The notes beneath the pieces were generated by a model. That model was given only the letters and a program-made list of their open reading frames with translations. It did no database searches and had not been told where the DNA came from. Positions 50,982-61,139 of a stretch of 64,000 nt of DNA are shown in pieces. Made by a program: the position numbers and the translations under genes. Each line of letters starts with the position of its first letter. Position 1 is the first letter of the stretch. The DNA is from Fibrobacter sp. UBA4297 (GTDB taxonomy: Bacteria; Fibrobacterota; Fibrobacteria; Fibrobacterales; Fibrobacteraceae). The stretch lies in the NCBI RefSeq assembly GCF_002394865.1, contig NZ_DGUZ01000018.1, positions 1-64,000 of the forward strand. The letters are read 5' to 3'.

Positions 50982-51521
50982 ATGGCAACAAAGAAGTCGC
51001 AAACTAGAACAGCAAAGAATACAAGGACTCGGGTAACACACGAGTTTCCCGCACTTTTCGACGCCAATTCGGAAGTTCTTTTGCTCGGTTCCATCCCCTC
51101 ACCCAAATCGCGCGAACAGGGATTCTATTACGGGCATCCACAAAACCGCTTCTGGAAAGTTCTCGCAAGCGTCCTAAGCGAACCACTCCCCGAGACAATC
51201 GATGAGAAAAAAGCGATGCTCTTAAAGCATCACATCGCCCTTTGGGACGTTCTCGACAGTTGCACCATCATTGGCGCAAGCGACACGAGCATCGAAGACG
51301 TGGTGCCGAACGACATAGCCTCGCTCCTTGCGAAAACAAAAATCAAGCGCATCTTTTGCACAGGCGCCACCGCCCACAAGCTCTACGAAGAATACTGCGA
51401 AAAAGCAACAGGCATCAAAGCCATAAAACTCCCCTCCACCTCCCCCGCCAACTGCGCCGTCAAATTCGAAAAGCTCGTGGAAGCGTATAGGGTAATTAGA
51501 CGAAAGGACGCTACTACGTAG
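50982..51521 (+). CDS. DNA-deoxyinosine glycosylase (UDG superfamily, HDG family)
   Basis: From ATG 50982 the protein has 179 residues. After a basic N-terminus come the motifs of the hypoxanthine-DNA glycosylase family: LLLGSIPSPKSREQGFYYGHPQNRFWKVLA, ALWDVLDSCTIIGASDTSIED, and LPSTSPANCAVKF. These enzymes remove deaminated adenine (hypoxanthine) from DNA. The frame is open further upstream to 50898, but that part derives from a repeat. The ribosome site is weak. Confidence 0.88.
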   Translation: MATKKSQTRTAKNTRTRVTHEFPALFDANSEVLLLGSIPSPKSREQGFYYGHPQNRFWKVLASVLSEPLPETIDEKKAMLLKHHIALWDVLDSCTIIGASDTSIEDVVPNDIASLLAKTKIKRIFCTGATAHKLYEEYCEKATGIKAIKLPSTSPANCAVKFEKLVEAYRVIRRKDATT

Positions 51522-51751
51522 CTACAGACGAGAGACGAAAGAGGCGAATGCTGCGGGGCTGCTTGCAGACCCATAGTTGAGCCGACAAATCTAAGCTTGA
51601 AGAGCAAAGACGAAAGTTTTTTTATAGGCGGCGATGCCGCGATTATTCTTCTTTCGTCTACCAGCGAAGCGGTCTCTCGTCTTTCCACTAACAACTAAAA
51701 ACGCCCCGCGGCTTTTAACCACGAGGCGTTCTTTATTTTACAAGGAAATCC
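51522..51751. other. intergenic repeats and terminator of the giant repeat protein gene
   Basis: GACGAGAGACGAAAG-type repeats lie at about 51498-51545 and 51648-51684, with a GATGCCGCGATTATTCTTC unit between them. On the minus strand AACGCC...GGCGTT with TTTTT (about 51696-51732) is the terminator of the gene ending at 51752. Confidence 0.65.
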
Positions 51752-54700
51752 TTATTTCTTTTTCTTGTTAGCGTTTCCGCCGCGGACGTCCTTCGGCTTG
51801 AACTGGACGCTGATTTCCACGTTCGTCACCTTGGAACCGAGTCCTGCCGGATCAAACACCTTGTACGTAAATTCATCGATTCCAGAGAAGCCCTTGTTCG
51901 GGGTGTATTCAAAAGAACCATTCGTTTCATTCAAGATGATTCGACCATTGCGCGGTTTCATCACCGTCTTCACAGACTGAAGTCTGTCGCCATCCGGATC
52001 CTTAGCTGCAGACATAAGACCAGTAGAAGCAGGAACCTTAAGCGTTTCACCTTCGCGAGTCTGGTAAGAGAGCGGCTTCGTTTCCGGAGCGTTGTTCACA
52101 GCGATTACCGTAAATGTAGCCGTCTTGTGAGCCGTAGCTCCTTCCGGGTCAGTAACCGTGAAGGTAATGCGTTCCGGCTTGCCCTTCCAGTGAGAATACG
52201 GCTGAGCCACAATCACAGTTTTCTTAGCCTGGTTGTAAGTCACCTGCAACTGCTTCTGACCCGTGAATTTCCACTTGAGGTCTTCGAAGTTGTGGTCCTT
52301 ATCGCGGGCATACTGGTCAAGCTTAATCGTTGCAATCACGCCTTCATTCTGATTTTCCCTGATGGTAAAGTCAGGAATATCGCGCATCACTGGAGCCGCA
52401 TTCACATGCTTCACAATGAACTTCACGACAGACTTGTCCGAGGCGCCAGCCGGGTCCGTTGCGGTAAAGATGATGGTTTCATCACCGAACCAGTTGTCTC
52501 TTCTCGGCTTGATTTCGGCAACGCGATTGGCGTTGATTCTCACGTCGAGGTTCTTAGCACCAGAAACCTTCCAGCGGATTTCATTCTTCTTGTGGTCCGG
52601 ATCCGTTACGAAGTCATCGAGGTTGATGGACTTGAAAGCCTTGCCTTCAAATGTCGTCTGTCCCGGAATTTCCTTCACAACCGGAAGGTCGTTCACAGAC
52701 TTCACCGTAAAGCGCACTTCAATAGAAGCCTTTTCCTTGCTCGGGTCAAACACATTGATAGTCACCGATTCGCTACCGTTCCAGTACTTATTCGGAACTT
52801 CAACCGTAAGGATACCCTTTTCGCTGATGTTGTACTTCAGTTCATGCTTAGCAAAAGTCGGTGCCGGAGCATCTTCGTGCTTCTTAGCCTTCTTTTTCTT
52901 CTTGGCCTTCTTGTGCTTTGCCTTTGCAGGTGCAGCAGCGGCAAACGGATTTTCACCATCGATAGACCACTTGAGTTCATCGACGCCGTTATCCGGGTCC
53001 GTCACGAACTTCGTCAAGTCAATCGCCGGGAAGGTCTTCTTTTCTTCGATGACCTGCGGCGGAATCGGCTTGAACTTCGGCGGATCGTTCACCGGAATTA
53101 CTTCGAACGTAGCCTTGGCAGACTGCTTGTCGCCAGCCGGGTCCATAACAGTGAAGGTAACCGTTTCCTTGCCAAACCAGTTCGGATTCGGAGCCGTAAC
53201 AGTCGCACGACTGTTCTTGATATCAATATCGAGGTCCTTGTTTCCAGAAACAGACCACTTGAGTTCATTCGGCTTGTTATCCGGGTCATGAGCAACTCTT
53301 GCAAGGTCCACCGGAGTAAACCTTTCCTTTTCCTTGATTTTCTGGTTGCCAATTTCCTTGGAAATCACAGGCGGATCGTTCACCGGAGTCACTTCGAATT
53401 CAATCTGCTGAGAAGCTCTTGCACCTTCCGGGTCCGTCACATCGAGACGGATCTTTTCAGAACCGTTCCAGTACTTGTCCGGAGTCGTCACCACGAGCTG
53501 CTTCTTGCTATTGATTGTAGCCTTAAGAGCGCGTGTCGGAGCCACTTCGAACTTCAAGGAGCTCGTCGGATGATCCGGGTCAGAGACGAACTTCGTCAAG
53601 TCAATCGGTTCAAAGTGTTCCTTTTCCTTGATTTTCTGTGCAAGAATCGGTCTAATCACCGGAGCATCGTTCACAGATTCCACAACAAAGTTAACAGTCT
53701 TGGAGTCCGTTGCGCCAGCCGGGTCCTTCACCGTGAACACCACATTGCGTTCGCCATGCCAGTACTTGTCAGCAATGTCAATGTGAGCAAGGCCACCCTT
53801 GTAAATCACGACGCTGAAGTCATCCTTTACGGTTTCCTCTTCTTCATCGTCATCCTTCTTGCCTTTCTTCTTATCCTTCTTGCTCTTCTTGGCGTGTTCG
53901 GATTCCGGCTTTACAACCTTGACATTCCAAGAAAGCTGTTCCATCGTATTATCCGGGTCGCGAACAAACTTGCTCAAGTCAATATCCTTGAACTGTCCCT
54001 TTTCACGAATCTTCTGCGGCGGGATATCTCTCAGAACCGGAGGATCGTTCACAGAGACAATTTCAAACGTAATCGTCTGAGAAGTCTTAGCACCATCCGG
54101 ATCGCTCACTTCGAGCACCATCAATTCCGGAGCGCACCAGAAATCCTTATTCGGAGCAGTCACGGTAAGCATGCGGCTTGCAGAGATTTCAGCCTTGAGC
54201 TGCTTTGCACCCGTAATTTTCCAGCGAAGTTCATTCGGCTTGTTGTCCGGGTCCTTCACGAATTCATCAAGCTTGATCGGCTTGAAGGTTTCCTTTTCCT
54301 TGATCTTCTGGTCCGGAATTCTCTTCACGAATGCAGGAGGATCATTCACGCGAGTCACTTCAAAGAGCATCTTGTGGCGAGCATAAGCACCTTCCGGGTC
54401 CGTCACGGAGAACGTGAGGTTTTCCTTACCGCTCCACTGCTTGTCCGGCACAGAGACAATCACAGTGTTGTCCTTGCGGATATCCACCTTGAGATCCCTA
54501 TTGCCAGAAACTTCCCATTTCAAGGAAGATGCCGGATGATCCGGGTCTTCAGCGAGAGTCGAGAGGTCGATCGTCTTGAAACGGCCTCCTTCGAGAATCG
54601 TTTCGCCCGTCGGAGCGTTAGCAGCAATCACCGGAGCATCATTCACAGAACGCACTTCAAAGCGAGCAGTCTTGCTTGCAGAAGCGCCTTCCGGGTCCGT

Positions 54701-57700
54701 TGCGGTAAACGTGATGTTTGCAGCACCGTGCCAGTACTTGTTCGGGATAACAATGTTAGCCACCTGGTCTGCACCCACCTGGACGCGGAGCGTTTCACCA
54801 GCAGGTTCATCACCGCCCTTCTTCTTCGAAGAGCCCTGGCTAATCGGGCTAACCTTGAATGTCCACTTGAGTTCGCTAATCTTGTGGTCCGGGTCCTTCA
54901 CGAAGTCAGCAAGCTTAATCGGCTGGAAGTGCTTCTTTTCATCAATGGACTGGTCGCGGAGGTCACGGACAAATTCCGGAGCGTCATTCACAGAAAGCAC
55001 TGTAAAGGTCACTTCCTTGCTGTCGCTTGCGCCATCCGGGTCGGTCACGGTAAAGCGGATCTTTTCGGAACCGTTCCAGCTTGCGTTCGGCGGAGTCACC
55101 GTCACCTTGTGCGTTGCATCCATAGCGACACGGAGTTCCTTGTTGCCTTCCATCTTCCACTTGAGGCGGTTCTTCGGATGGTCAAGGTCTTCAACAAAGT
55201 TGTCAAGTTCAATCGGCTTGAACGATTCCTTTTCCTTGACAGTCTGGCTTGCAATTTCCTTCATGACCGGCGGGTCATTCACAGAAACAACCGTAAACGT
55301 TGCAGTTGTACGAGCCTTAGCACCAGACGGGTCAGTAACAGTGAATGTCACCTTTTCAGAACCGTTCCACATCTTGTTCGGAGCCTTCACAGTCACAATG
55401 CCAGCCTTAGACATATCGACCTTGAGTTCCCTATTTCCAGTAAAGTCAACCTTCAGGCTTTCAAAGTGGTCATCCGGGTCAGACACGAGTTCAGACACGT
55501 TGAACGGAGTAAATTCACCCTTTTCCTGAATCGTCTGATCGGCCACCTGCTTGATTTCCGGGAGATCGTTCACAGATTCCACCGTGAAGAGAGCCGTAGA
55601 AGAAGCCTTTGCGCCTTCCGGGTCCGTTACGGTGAACGTAATTTCTTCGGCACCATTCCAGAACTTGTTCGGAATCACAATCGTTGCAACCTTATTTGCA
55701 TCAATATTGACCTTAAGTTCAGATTCTCTCTTCTTGGAACCTGCAGCCGGCTTGCTGGAAACAGAGAACGTGAGATCAGAGAGCTTGTTGTCCAAGTCCT
55801 TCACCATGTCAGCGAGCTTAATCGGCTGGAACTGGCCCTTTTCGCGAATCGTCTGCGGCATGACCTGCTTCACAAACATCGGAACATCGTTCACAGATTC
55901 CACCGTGAAGTTCGCCGTGCGTTCGTCGCAAGCGTTATCCGGGTCGCAAACCTTGAAGGTGAGAGTTTCGGCACCATGCCACTGCGGAGACGGCGGCGTA
56001 ATACGGACAACGTGAGCGCCATCCATAGCCACCTTGAGTTCCTTATTACCCGAAATCGTCCACTTGAGGCGATTCTTGGCATGGTCAAGATCTTCAACAA
56101 AGTTATCCAGTTCAATCGTCTGGAATTCGCCCTTTTCCTTGATAGTCTGTTCGCGAATGTCCTTCATGACCGGAGGATCGTTAATCGCCTTTACCGTAAA
56201 CTTGGCAGAAGTCGTTGCGCGAGCGCCTTCCGGGTCTGTCGCCGTAAACATCAATGTTTCGGTACCGTTCCACTGGTCGTGCGGAATCTTCACAGAAACT
56301 TCATGAGATTTAGAATCAATATTGACTTTGAGGTCACGATTACCAGTCACTTCGACCTTAAGCTTCGAGAAGTCGTGGTCAGCATCGCTCAGGTAATCAT
56401 CCAAGATGAACGAAGTAAATTCGTTCTTTTCTTCAATAGCCTGGTCCGCAATCTTCTTGAATACCGGCGGGTCATTCACAGAACGCACATTAAGAGCGAC
56501 ATCCTGCTTAGCGGAACCACCTTCCGGGTCCATCACCGTAAACGTGGCAATCGTGTTACCAAACCAGCTCGGGTCCGGAATTTCAACCGTAGCCACATGC
56601 TGATCGTCAATATTTACGTTGAGTGTACCGAGTTCCGGCATCGGGCCCTGGTGCTTGACTTCGACATCCCAGGAGAGTTCGGAATTCTTGTGGTCTTCGT
56701 CCTTGACAAAGTCATCAAGCTTGATCTTGGTGAACTGTTGCTTTTCGTTGATGTTCTGATTCGGAATCGGGCGAATAAACTTCGGCAAGTCATTCACGGA
56801 ATTGACCGTAAACATGGCTTCGCATTCTGCAGAAGCACCTTCCGGGTCCGTAGCCTTGAACTTGATGGATTCAGAACCATTCCACAGTTTGTTCGGAATG
56901 CGGATTGTAGCGACACCGCCAGAAACAGAAACCTTCAGGTCCTTGGCGCCAGAGACCGCCCACTTGAGCATTTCAATGCGGTGATCCGGATCCTTCACGT
57001 ACTGGCCAAGCTGAATCGGAGCAAATTCCTGCTTTTCATCGATGGTCTGATCCGGAATGTTTTGAACAAACTCCGGATGATCGTTAATAGAGCTGACCTT
57101 GAAGAGCACATCCTGTTTTGCAGAAGCACCGGCGGCGTCAGTCACCGTAAACGTCACACGTTCCTGACCATTCCAGTTTTCGTTCGGGAGCGTCACAATG
57201 GCAGAACCATAATTGTCGATTTCAATTTTAAGGTCCTTGTTGCCCGTCACCGTCCACTTGAGCTTCATCGGATCGTCATCCGGATCCGTGACATAGTCCG
57301 CAAGGGAAAGCATGTCGAACTGGTTCTTTTCTTCAATCACCTGGTCAGGAATTTTCTTTGTCAGTACCGGAGGGTCATTCACCGGTTGCACCGTAAATGC
57401 GGCAGTCTTGTTATCGCTACCGTAGTCCGGGTCATTTGCAATAAACTTAATTCTGGCGGCACCATACCAGTGCTTATCAGGAATTGCAATCGTCGCCACG
57501 CGGTTTGCATCAATCGTTACAGACAAATCACCATCAGCCTGCGGGCCACCAGCCGGGACAACTTCCGTATCCCATGTAATCTGGTTTTTCTTGTGGTCTG
57601 GGTCATTCACAAAGTCATCCAAACGAATCTTTGTAAACTGCTGACCTTCCGTAATGACCTGGCTTGCAATCTGGGAAACAACCGGCGGATTGTTCACGGA

Positions 57701-58144
57701 TTCCACCGTAAAGTTGACCGTTTCCGAAGCACTAGCGCCCTTGGAGTCCGTTGCCGTAAAAGTCAAGTCTTCAGAGCCGTTCCAAAGAGCATCCGGAGTT
57801 GCAATTTCGACCGTATGGTCTGGACTGATCGACACCTTGAGAGCCTTGTTGCCCGAAACCTTCCAGCGAATCTGCGAAGGTTGGTCCACATCATCAGTCA
57901 CAAAGTTATCAAGCTTAATCTTAGAGAAGGTACCACCTTCCAAAATAGATTCACCAGGAATTCCGCTAATCTGTGGAGGGTCGTTTGGAACCGCCGGTGC
58001 GGGTTCGGGCGCAGGAGCAGGAGCAACCGCGGGAGCCGGCTGAGGAGCCTGAGCCGCGGGGGCCGGATTCTGCGCAAACGATGATGTTGCAACAACGCAA
58101 GCAGATGCAATCAAGGTCGCCATGGACCTCTTCAGTTTATTCAT
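51752..58144 (-). CDS. giant secreted tandem-repeat protein with about 20 cadherin/Ig-like domains
   Basis: ATG 58144 (GGAGAT upstream) gives a signal peptide and then a Pro/Ala linker (residues about 26-55). Some 20 beta-sandwich repeats of about 95-110 residues follow. Each has the pattern D-D-F-V-x-DPDH near its start, LKW-x-V-x-GNK-x-L, WNGSE-x-(V/I)-x-FT-x-TDPEGA in the middle and a boundary FTV-x-SVND-P-P; 19 boundaries were counted. The last domain is shorter (GSFEYTPNKGFSGIDEFTYKV) and the chain ends in KKKK. At least two repeats carry lysine-rich insertions. The DPD and TDPEGA acidic motifs suggest calcium-binding cadherin-like domains. It is probably an adhesin or a surface-spanning rod; the ligand is unknown. 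Confidence 0.9.
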   Translation of the reverse strand: MNKLKRSMATLIASACVVATSSFAQNPAPAAQAPQPAPAVAPAPAPEPAPAVPNDPPQISGIPGESILEGGTFSKIKLDNFVTDDVDQPSQIRWKVSGNKALKVSISPDHTVEIATPDALWNGSEDLTFTATDSKGASASETVNFTVESVNNPPVVSQIASQVITEGQQFTKIRLDDFVNDPDHKKNQITWDTEVVPAGGPQADGDLSVTIDANRVATIAIPDKHWYGAARIKFIANDPDYGSDNKTAAFTVQPVNDPPVLTKKIPDQVIEEKNQFDMLSLADYVTDPDDDPMKLKWTVTGNKDLKIEIDNYGSAIVTLPNENWNGQERVTFTVTDAAGASAKQDVLFKVSSINDHPEFVQNIPDQTIDEKQEFAPIQLGQYVKDPDHRIEMLKWAVSGAKDLKVSVSGGVATIRIPNKLWNGSESIKFKATDPEGASAECEAMFTVNSVNDLPKFIRPIPNQNINEKQQFTKIKLDDFVKDEDHKNSELSWDVEVKHQGPMPELGTLNVNIDDQHVATVEIPDPSWFGNTIATFTVMDPEGGSAKQDVALNVRSVNDPPVFKKIADQAIEEKNEFTSFILDDYLSDADHDFSKLKVEVTGNRDLKVNIDSKSHEVSVKIPHDQWNGTETLMFTATDPEGARATTSAKFTVKAINDPPVMKDIREQTIKEKGEFQTIELDNFVEDLDHAKNRLKWTISGNKELKVAMDGAHVVRITPPSPQWHGAETLTFKVCDPDNACDERTANFTVESVNDVPMFVKQVMPQTIREKGQFQPIKLADMVKDLDNKLSDLTFSVSSKPAAGSKKRESELKVNIDANKVATIVIPNKFWNGAEEITFTVTDPEGAKASSTALFTVESVNDLPEIKQVADQTIQEKGEFTPFNVSELVSDPDDHFESLKVDFTGNRELKVDMSKAGIVTVKAPNKMWNGSEKVTFTVTDPSGAKARTTATFTVVSVNDPPVMKEIASQTVKEKESFKPIELDNFVEDLDHPKNRLKWKMEGNKELRVAMDATHKVTVTPPNASWNGSEKIRFTVTDPDGASDSKEVTFTVLSVNDAPEFVRDLRDQSIDEKKHFQPIKLADFVKDPDHKISELKWTFKVSPISQGSSKKKGGDEPAGETLRVQVGADQVANIVIPNKYWHGAANITFTATDPEGASASKTARFEVRSVNDAPVIAANAPTGETILEGGRFKTIDLSTLAEDPDHPASSLKWEVSGNRDLKVDIRKDNTVIVSVPDKQWSGKENLTFSVTDPEGAYARHKMLFEVTRVNDPPAFVKRIPDQKIKEKETFKPIKLDEFVKDPDNKPNELRWKITGAKQLKAEISASRMLTVTAPNKDFWCAPELMVLEVSDPDGAKTSQTITFEIVSVNDPPVLRDIPPQKIREKGQFKDIDLSKFVRDPDNTMEQLSWNVKVVKPESEHAKKSKKDKKKGKKDDDEEEETVKDDFSVVIYKGGLAHIDIADKYWHGERNVVFTVKDPAGATDSKTVNFVVESVNDAPVIRPILAQKIKEKEHFEPIDLTKFVSDPDHPTSSLKFEVAPTRALKATINSKKQLVVTTPDKYWNGSEKIRLDVTDPEGARASQQIEFEVTPVNDPPVISKEIGNQKIKEKERFTPVDLARVAHDPDNKPNELKWSVSGNKDLDIDIKNSRATVTAPNPNWFGKETVTFTVMDPAGDKQSAKATFEVIPVNDPPKFKPIPPQVIEEKKTFPAIDLTKFVTDPDNGVDELKWSIDGENPFAAAAPAKAKHKKAKKKKKAKKHEDAPAPTFAKHELKYNISEKGILTVEVPNKYWNGSESVTINVFDPSKEKASIEVRFTVKSVNDLPVVKEIPGQTTFEGKAFKSINLDDFVTDPDHKKNEIRWKVSGAKNLDVRINANRVAEIKPRRDNWFGDETIIFTATDPAGASDKSVVKFIVKHVNAAPVMRDIPDFTIRENQNEGVIATIKLDQYARDKDHNFEDLKWKFTGQKQLQVTYNQAKKTVIVAQPYSHWKGKPERITFTVTDPEGATAHKTATFTVIAVNNAPETKPLSYQTREGETLKVPASTGLMSAAKDPDGDRLQSVKTVMKPRNGRIILNETNGSFEYTPNKGFSGIDEFTYKVFDPAGLGSKVTNVEISVQFKPKDVRGGNANKKKK

Positions 58145-58171
58145 TTTTGATCTCCGATACCATACACGCAA

Positions 58172-58556
58172 TCAAAATTTCACAGTGAAATTTATCACAC
58201 GTCCTTAAAAACGATTTTAAATATAATGCATTTCCGGCAAATCTTTTCAAATCTTGGAAATGTTTTTCCATAACAAAAAATGGCATTTTTGTCTATCATA
58301 TCAAAAATTTTAACGTAAATATTTGAGTATCAACGAGTTACAAAAAACGGCGTATAAAAATCCTCGAGTACCTGTTTTTTGCAGAAAAAACGCATTTTCT
58401 GCAATAACGCAAAAATAACGGGCATTCTTTGTAAATTTTTTGTAAAACCGAACAATTTTGGACATTCGTCAACCGTCAAACGACTCCAAAACACGACAAA
58501 ATGCTCCAAAAATAACTAACTTTAATAATAACCATTAAATCTAACCAGGAAAATCA
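58172..58556. other. gene-free divergent intergenic region
   Basis: About 385 AT-rich bases between the giant protein gene (-) and the 135-residue protein gene (+). A perfect 10-bp stem (TTGCAGAAAA...TTTTCTGCAA, 58379-58404) lies near the middle and could be an operator or a leader hairpin. No gene was seen. Confidence 0.55.
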
Positions 58557-58964
58557 ATGAAATTCGTATTTCTCTGCGACGCCAACTATCTCAAAGGCGA
58601 CATGGTAAACTTCCAGAATAACTTCCCCACCAATCACGAACTCGTGACTATGACCTCTGAAGACCTTCTCCAGAGCAAGTCCATAATCGAGGGGACTTTT
58701 GCAATCTTGGCAGAACGCAGCACCTGGCAGAAGAACTTCAGCCTTTTCCGCTACTTCGGCCTTTTGCCGCTCCTTGAAGTGCTCCCGCTCGGCATCGTGA
58801 GCCGTGGCCGCCGCAACGAACCCATCAAGGGCCGCAGCCAGAACCGCAATCAGGAAATCTTCTTCAACCCGGCCGCATCCGCTGAAGAACTCTACCTCCA
58901 GGTCGACAAGTTCGTCGCCGCTCCTCCTTCTGGCTACTCCTATCCGCGCGGTGCCGCCAAGTAA
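58557..58964 (+). CDS. hypothetical small protein upstream of the M23 peptidase
   Basis: A 135-residue soluble protein (MKFVFLCDANYLKGDMVNFQNNF) with CAGGAAAA before its ATG. It has no signal peptide. A hydrophobic middle (FGLLPLLEVLPLGIVSRG) and an ASAEELYLQVDKFV helix near the end are visible. No family is recognised. The M23 peptidase gene starts three bases after its stop, so the two are co-translated and probably act together. Confidence 0.7.
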   Translation: MKFVFLCDANYLKGDMVNFQNNFPTNHELVTMTSEDLLQSKSIIEGTFAILAERSTWQKNFSLFRYFGLLPLLEVLPLGIVSRGRRNEPIKGRSQNRNQEIFFNPAASAEELYLQVDKFVAAPPSGYSYPRGAAK

Positions 58965-58967
58965 GGC

Positions 58968-60500
58968 ATGCAGAGAAAGGTCCTAGAAAGCCTTTACAAC
59001 CAAGGCGGGCTTACGCTTTTCGCCATTTCTGACGAAGAAGCGTTGCCCACAGAAGCCTTGCACAAGTTCGCACTGGCACTTAACGCCGGTGCGCGTTTTG
59101 TTGTAATTGACTTTACCGGAAAGCGCCCTTTTGAAGGGAAAGCGCCGTTCCAGACTTCGGACCTTTCACAAAAACTCCTTTCCACCGAGGATATCGAACA
59201 GATTACAGCCTCCGCCGCAGATGACGGATGCATCTCGTTCACGGGCGTCAAGCCCCTCCCCACCTCGGACACCGAATTCCGCACGCTCTACCACAACATC
59301 AGAAGCCTCGAAACTATAGCCCCTCAAGTCATCGGCATCATTTTGACAGAACAGGTAGAAAACGTCGGACACCTAGTCTCTATGGCTCGCCTTTTGATTA
59401 TGCATGTGACACCAACGTCCATGAAATCGGCAGCGTCTTTCATTGAAGACGTCAAAGAAGCTCACAAAATCGAGATTTTGTGGCTTTCCAAGGAACGCCC
59501 CGCCCGCAGGTCATATCCCAAGGCATGCAAGGCGATTCGCCGTAACGCAAAAGCCACTAAAGAAGCGTTCGCGCTCGACTTCCAGAAAAATCCTGAAGAA
59601 CTCGCCAAAGTCGTCAAAAAACTCCACAAGATTTCCATTCTCATCAAAAATCCGCTTGACGGATTCCCGAGACTGGTCCGCAACCTGTTCCCGCTGCTCC
59701 TCCTTGCGGTAATCATTGCGCCGTTCCTCTTTGTCACCGACATCGACAGGAGCGATTCCAACCTCCGCGACCGCATCCAGGAACGAAACCAGCTCTCCGT
59801 AGCGCCTTCGTTCGAATACACCTTCGACGGAAGCGAAAGCATGCAACGCATCGCACGCTACGCCATTGGCCGATTCGACGCCATCATCACCAACGAAAAG
59901 ATGATCAAGAACTATGTGGCGAAAACGCTCGAAGATAACGGCTTTAGCGTCGTCGCATGGGAAAAGAACAACTTGAACATTCCGCCCAAGGGCACGGTCA
60001 TGCGATTCTCGCGACCAGACGAAATTAAGCGCCCCGCCTCTGCAGATACCATTGGCGCCGCCTGGAAATTCTGGACATCCGTCATTTCGGACAGCATCGC
60101 CTACCTCACGGAATTTTATCATGAAACAGCGACAGCCACGCAGAGAAAGCACAACGGCATCGACGTCGCAAGCCGCCAGGGAGCCCGCATCCTAGCGCCG
60201 TTTGGAGCCAAGGCCTGGACTAGCCGAGACGAACGCGGAGGCGTCATTATCGCACTTGTCCGTAAAGAAGATGTTATCTTGTTTATGCACTGCGACAAGC
60301 TCCTTTATCTGAACGGTCAAGAAGTCATGCCGGGCGACCCCATTGCCACCGTAGGCACCACCGGACACACCACCGGACCGCATGCGCATATCGTTACAGG
60401 GCTCGTAAGCAAGAAGGGAAAAAAGAGAATCGGCAACGTTCGTTACGATGTTATTGACCCCATAAAGTGGTTTTACAGGTTCAAGCCGACTTCCAAATAA
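58968..60500 (+). CDS. membrane-anchored M23 (LytM-type) metallopeptidase
   Basis: The 510-residue protein has a cytoplasmic N-terminal domain of about 235 residues that resembles a nucleotide- or sugar-binding alpha/beta fold (LTLFAISDEEALPTEALHKFALALNAGARFVVIDFTGKRP). One membrane helix follows (about 238-258), then an extracytoplasmic linker and a C-terminal M23 domain. H395 and D399 in KHNGIDVA and the H472-x-H474 pair in GPHAHIV complete the zinc site, so it should be an active peptidoglycan endopeptidase. An N-terminal cytoplasmic domain of this size is unusual for M23 proteins and could link hydrolysis to an intracellular signal. Confidence 0.85.
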   Translation: MQRKVLESLYNQGGLTLFAISDEEALPTEALHKFALALNAGARFVVIDFTGKRPFEGKAPFQTSDLSQKLLSTEDIEQITASAADDGCISFTGVKPLPTSDTEFRTLYHNIRSLETIAPQVIGIILTEQVENVGHLVSMARLLIMHVTPTSMKSAASFIEDVKEAHKIEILWLSKERPARRSYPKACKAIRRNAKATKEAFALDFQKNPEELAKVVKKLHKISILIKNPLDGFPRLVRNLFPLLLLAVIIAPFLFVTDIDRSDSNLRDRIQERNQLSVAPSFEYTFDGSESMQRIARYAIGRFDAIITNEKMIKNYVAKTLEDNGFSVVAWEKNNLNIPPKGTVMRFSRPDEIKRPASADTIGAAWKFWTSVISDSIAYLTEFYHETATATQRKHNGIDVASRQGARILAPFGAKAWTSRDERGGVIIALVRKEDVILFMHCDKLLYLNGQEVMPGDPIATVGTTGHTTGPHAHIVTGLVSKKGKKRIGNVRYDVIDPIKWFYRFKPTSK

Positions 60501-60665
60501 AAAATTGGTGTTTTACGTCACACGTAACGTAAAAATATGCAAAAACCGGCCTTTTGTAACAGCAAATTTACACCCGAACTATCGCAAATTAATCCACAAT
60601 TAAGTAACTTTGGTACACGGGATTGATGTAGTTAAAAAACAATGTCAAAATAAAAGGATTAGGAC

Positions 60666-61118
60666 ATGAAACATTCCATCATTGGGGCATCTCTCGCCAT
60701 CGCATTCGCACTCTTCACAGGTTGCTCTAGCGTCGTCACCCCCAAGGCCGAACTTGCTTACCACCAAGACTCGGTACACAACATTCCCGCCATCGACAGC
60801 CTCATTGTCAGCATGAAGCAGGACTACATCAAGCAGTGCTATATGCCGGTCGCAAGCCACTTGCCGCCCGAAAATTCCTGCCAGTCCGACCTGTTCCAGA
60901 TGGTCGAACGCCGTTATCACATGGAATACAACCAGAATCATGTCGCCGCCGCTAGCAACGAACTTTTCTTCAAGGACGTTGTTCCGGAAATCACCAAGAA
61001 AGTCAAGAGAGACCCGACTCTTCGCGATCCGCTGCGCCGCGCATTCTCAAACAACGACGAAATGCTTGCCTACTATAAGGACAAGTACAAGTTCAACACC
61101 CAGATTGAACAGTTCTAA
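60666..61118 (+). CDS. hypothetical lipoprotein
   Basis: A 150-residue protein with a lipoprotein signal (MKHSIIGASLAIAFALFTGC, Cys20). The mature part is helical and charged (DSLIVSMKQDYIKQCYMP, VVPEITKKVKRDP). No family is recognised. AAAGGATTAGG precedes the ATG and a terminator follows, so it is probably monocistronic. It probably sits in the outer membrane or periplasm. Confidence 0.75.
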   Translation: MKHSIIGASLAIAFALFTGCSSVVTPKAELAYHQDSVHNIPAIDSLIVSMKQDYIKQCYMPVASHLPPENSCQSDLFQMVERRYHMEYNQNHVAAASNELFFKDVVPEITKKVKRDPTLRDPLRRAFSNNDEMLAYYKDKYKFNTQIEQF

Positions 61119-61139
61119 TTTAAAGACCTGATTTTGACG

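Noticed and set aside
52127..58084. A 1985-codon open frame on the plus strand opposite the giant repeat protein
   Set aside because: It mirrors the periodic codon pattern of the minus-strand gene, is Arg/Leu/Val-His-rich without signal or domains, and has no ribosome site. The minus strand has clear Ig-like repeats.
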